NCBI GenBank assembly: GCA_018662365.1
Contig: JABJGH010000031.1
Coordinates: 1-34,467, forward strand
Direction of reading: 5' to 3'
DNA length: 34,467 nucleotides
Source: Chloroflexota bacterium
Lineage (GTDB): Bacteria > Chloroflexota > Anaerolineae > Anaerolineales > UBA11579
How positions within the stretch are numbered: position 1 is the stretch's first letter; each line of letters starts with the position of its first letter. The notes below the pieces were generated by a model, which worked only from the letters and a program-made list of their open reading frames with translations, did not search any database and was not told the origin of the DNA. Of the stretch, positions 32,992 to 34,467 are shown piece by piece. Both the position numbers and the translations under genes were made by a program.

Positions 32992-34122
32992 ATGACAAAA
33001 AGCAGAAAGTATCCAAAGTTACTGAGTTCTATCTTGCTTTCGACTCTCCTGATAATCGGTTCTGTATTTTTGATCTCTTGTACCGCTGATGCGGATGTGC
33101 AAGAACAAAATATGGCAGAAAACGAGGAAATGGAAGAGGAGGTAGCACCCACGGCTGAACCAACGGCCGTGCCAATCCCAGATCAATCTGCATTTTATGA
33201 GGTGCCTCATAATGTGTATGATCTTGGAAAAGGCCCGAACACTTGGTGTTCACGCTGTCACTCACCAAAAAACTGGGATCCAGAATCTGCAATAGGTCCA
33301 CCCCCCAGCTGTTGGACTTGTAAATTCGATTTTGATGAGGAAGTACGAATTGCTGAAAATAACCCACTTGTGGAAGAAGCTGATTGGGCTGGCATTCCTT
33401 GTGAATCCTGCCATGAGGTTGATGCCAATGGTACAGCAAGCCCACAGATTGCCTGGTTAAATCCAATTAGCATGGACTATGTTGCGGTAAATACCTCAAC
33501 CGAGCTTTGTGAAAAGTGCCATGTGACCACAAATGGTAACTCTAGAGGTTCCGCAGTGGATCATAAGATCACACTCGGAGGAAGTGCTCACCTTAATCAT
33601 GTTGGTTTCCAAGGTGATGTGGCTCCCCCCCAATATTGTGGTGATTGCCACGATCCTCATGACAACCAGAGCAAACCAGCCTGTGAAGACTGCCACGCAG
33701 TAAGAGAATTGGACACCCATATCAAGGGTAAAAATGCAATTCATACACAAGTGACTTGTATGGCTTGCCATGATTCATCTGGTTTGGATGTTGGTCCAAC
33801 AGTTGATGAGAGTAAAGAGGAAGGTTTATGGGTCACTCAGTTTACTGATATGGCTGCACGAGGTGGACCTAGCACTGTGGATGTAGTTTCACACAGCCCA
33901 ACCTATGAAGTGCTCTGCAGCAAATGCCATATTGAAGATAGCCCCTATGGATTGCCCGAATATACTGATGATGGGGAAATTCCTGAGGTGGAAATTTGCA
34001 AAGCTGGTGAAACACTGACCGTTCCGAAACCAGATCTTGCCGAGTATGGCGAAATAGATGTGGATTACACAGAGGGTAAATGCCCCGAAGAGGATGCTCC
34101 AACTGGTAGCCCTCCAGGATAG
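32992..34122 (+). CDS. Multiheme c-type cytochrome lipoprotein
   Basis: A 376-residue secreted cytochrome. The N-terminus is a lipoprotein signal with lipobox LISC (Cys30), then a Glu/Ala/Pro-rich linker to about residue 66. Seven CxxCH motifs are present: CSRCH (86-90), CESCH (137-141), CEKCH, CGDCH, CEDCH, CMACH and CSKCH. CWTCK (107-111) is a possible eighth motif with Lys in the ligand position. The last 45 residues hold no heme motif and are acidic. GGAGG lies about eight bases upstream of ATG. The location outside the membrane and the heme string suggest electron transfer to or from an external partner. It is too short for typical NrfA or octaheme nitrite reductase. The specific family is not recognised. 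Confidence 0.85.
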   Translation: MTKSRKYPKLLSSILLSTLLIIGSVFLISCTADADVQEQNMAENEEMEEEVAPTAEPTAVPIPDQSAFYEVPHNVYDLGKGPNTWCSRCHSPKNWDPESAIGPPPSCWTCKFDFDEEVRIAENNPLVEEADWAGIPCESCHEVDANGTASPQIAWLNPISMDYVAVNTSTELCEKCHVTTNGNSRGSAVDHKITLGGSAHLNHVGFQGDVAPPQYCGDCHDPHDNQSKPACEDCHAVRELDTHIKGKNAIHTQVTCMACHDSSGLDVGPTVDESKEEGLWVTQFTDMAARGGPSTVDVVSHSPTYEVLCSKCHIEDSPYGLPEYTDDGEIPEVEICKAGETLTVPKPDLAEYGEIDVDYTEGKCPEEDAPTGSPPG

Positions 34123-34178
34123 TTTTATTGCTCAATGAAGGAAAAAATTTGAGCTAGTCGAAACCGAAACTATTAATT

Positions 34179-34208
34179 AAAAGGGGAGGGCTCAGTCCCT
34201 CCCCTTTT
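34179..34208 (+). terminator. Perfect hairpin after the cytochrome gene
   Basis: AAAAGGGGAGGG (34179-34190) pairs over 12 bases with CCCTCCCCTTTT (34197-34208) around CTCAGT. It ends just before the next gene and would stop or limit transcription into it. Confidence 0.75.
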
Positions 34209-34224
34209 GAAAATCAGGGTGTTT

Positions 34225-34467
34225 ATGAAAAAGAAATCATTAATTATTATTATAATATTTAGTTTGCAAATACTATGTTTAACTGCATGTAGTACTGAAA
34301 ATGGATCTGATAGTCAACTAGTGGGTAATAATGGTGATAACTCCCCCTCTAATACAGGTAATCTTTCCAATAATAGTGACATCGAATCGGATAAGGATGG
34401 GAATGAGAATGAGAATGATCCCGAATACCTAGAAAAAAACTGGACTAACAGCTCACATGCTGATAGT
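34225..34467 (+). CDS. Partial lipoprotein, probably a second cytochrome-like protein (runs off window)
   Basis: An open frame of 81 codons continues past the window end. The start reads MKKKSLIIIIIFSLQILC followed by LTAC, a lipoprotein signal with lipidated Cys22. Residues about 23-65 are an Asn/Ser/Asp/Glu-rich linker. The last visible residues, EYLEKNWTNSSHADS, recall the W-x-x-S-x-HA motif that often leads into the first heme site of secreted cytochromes c. No CxxCH is visible yet, so the cytochrome call is a guess from this motif and from the neighbour. A ribosome site is weak (CAGGGTG). Confidence 0.6.
   Translation, partial: MKKKSLIIIIIFSLQILCLTACSTENGSDSQLVGNNGDNSPSNTGNLSNNSDIESDKDGNENENDPEYLEKNWTNSSHADS

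Noticed and set aside
32992-34122. Calling the cytochrome NrfA or an octaheme nitrite/tetrathionate reductase from its CxxCK motif
   Set aside because: The protein is much shorter than those enzymes and I cannot place their other catalytic residues, so only a general multiheme call is supported.
1-34467. CRISPR array, tRNA/rRNA genes, insertion sequence or prophage
   Set aside because: No regular repeat-spacer pattern, no cloverleaf or rRNA sequence, and no transposase, integrase or phage protein was seen on either strand.

Overview
The window looks like a chromosomal segment of a moderately AT-rich, anaerobic, single-membrane-style bacterium. Most genes have clear GGAGG-type ribosome sites. 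Several secreted proteins are lipoproteins with Asn/Asp/Glu-rich linkers. The mix of peptide and branched amino-acid importers, two-component systems, a cytosolic hydrogenase-heterodisulfide reductase complex and multiheme lipoproteins suggests Chloroflexota, perhaps an Anaerolineae-type heterotroph. That assignment is an inference from gene content, and no marker gene is present.

Layout. (1) 4-2444, plus strand: the last three genes of a branched-chain amino-acid ABC importer (livM, livG, livF), closed by a terminator. (2) 2569-5996, plus: a 901-residue membrane histidine kinase with Cache, HAMP, GAF and PAS regions, followed by an OmpR/PhoB-type regulator. (3) 12042-6020, minus: a complete oligopeptide/dipeptide importer (oppA, B, C, D, F) behind a consensus sigma70-type promoter, with a partial terminator after oppA. 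OppC carries an unusual extracytoplasmic insertion. (4) 16532-12337, minus: an ABC-2 exporter (ATPase, permease), then a NarL-type kinase/regulator pair. Phased GTCATA repeats lie upstream of the exporter. (5) 16771-20466: a small membrane protein, an AIM24/TIGR00266 protein, an SPFH (slipin-like) protein, a YrdB-like membrane protein and a VOC protein. (6) 20689-34467, plus: the hydrogen-metabolism region. It runs hypF-hypC-hypD-hypE, then hdrC-hdrB-hdrA-mvhD-mvhG-mvhA, then a hydrogenase maturation protease, a multiheme cytochrome lipoprotein and the start of a second Asn/Asp-rich lipoprotein cut by the window edge.

How region 6 works together. HypF/C/D/E build the Fe(CN)2CO group, and the protease at 32316 would trim the MvhA C-terminus after nickel insertion. 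MvhAG oxidises H2, and MvhD passes electrons to HdrA, the flavin-based electron-bifurcating subunit. HdrBC carries the paired cubane clusters that in methanogens reduce CoM-S-S-CoB. That heterodisulfide is not expected in a bacterium, so the acceptor is unknown. Three promoters in this region (hypF, hdrC, cytochrome) each carry a TTGTGA-N6-nnACAA element resembling CRP/FNR-superfamily operators. The hdrC and cytochrome copies also share an AGGGACA box at identical spacing. This suggests hydrogenase maturation, the Hdr-Mvh complex and the multiheme cytochrome form one regulon, which is the most interesting signal in the window. No tRNA, rRNA, CRISPR array or insertion sequence was seen, and no gene-free stretch exceeds 300 bases.
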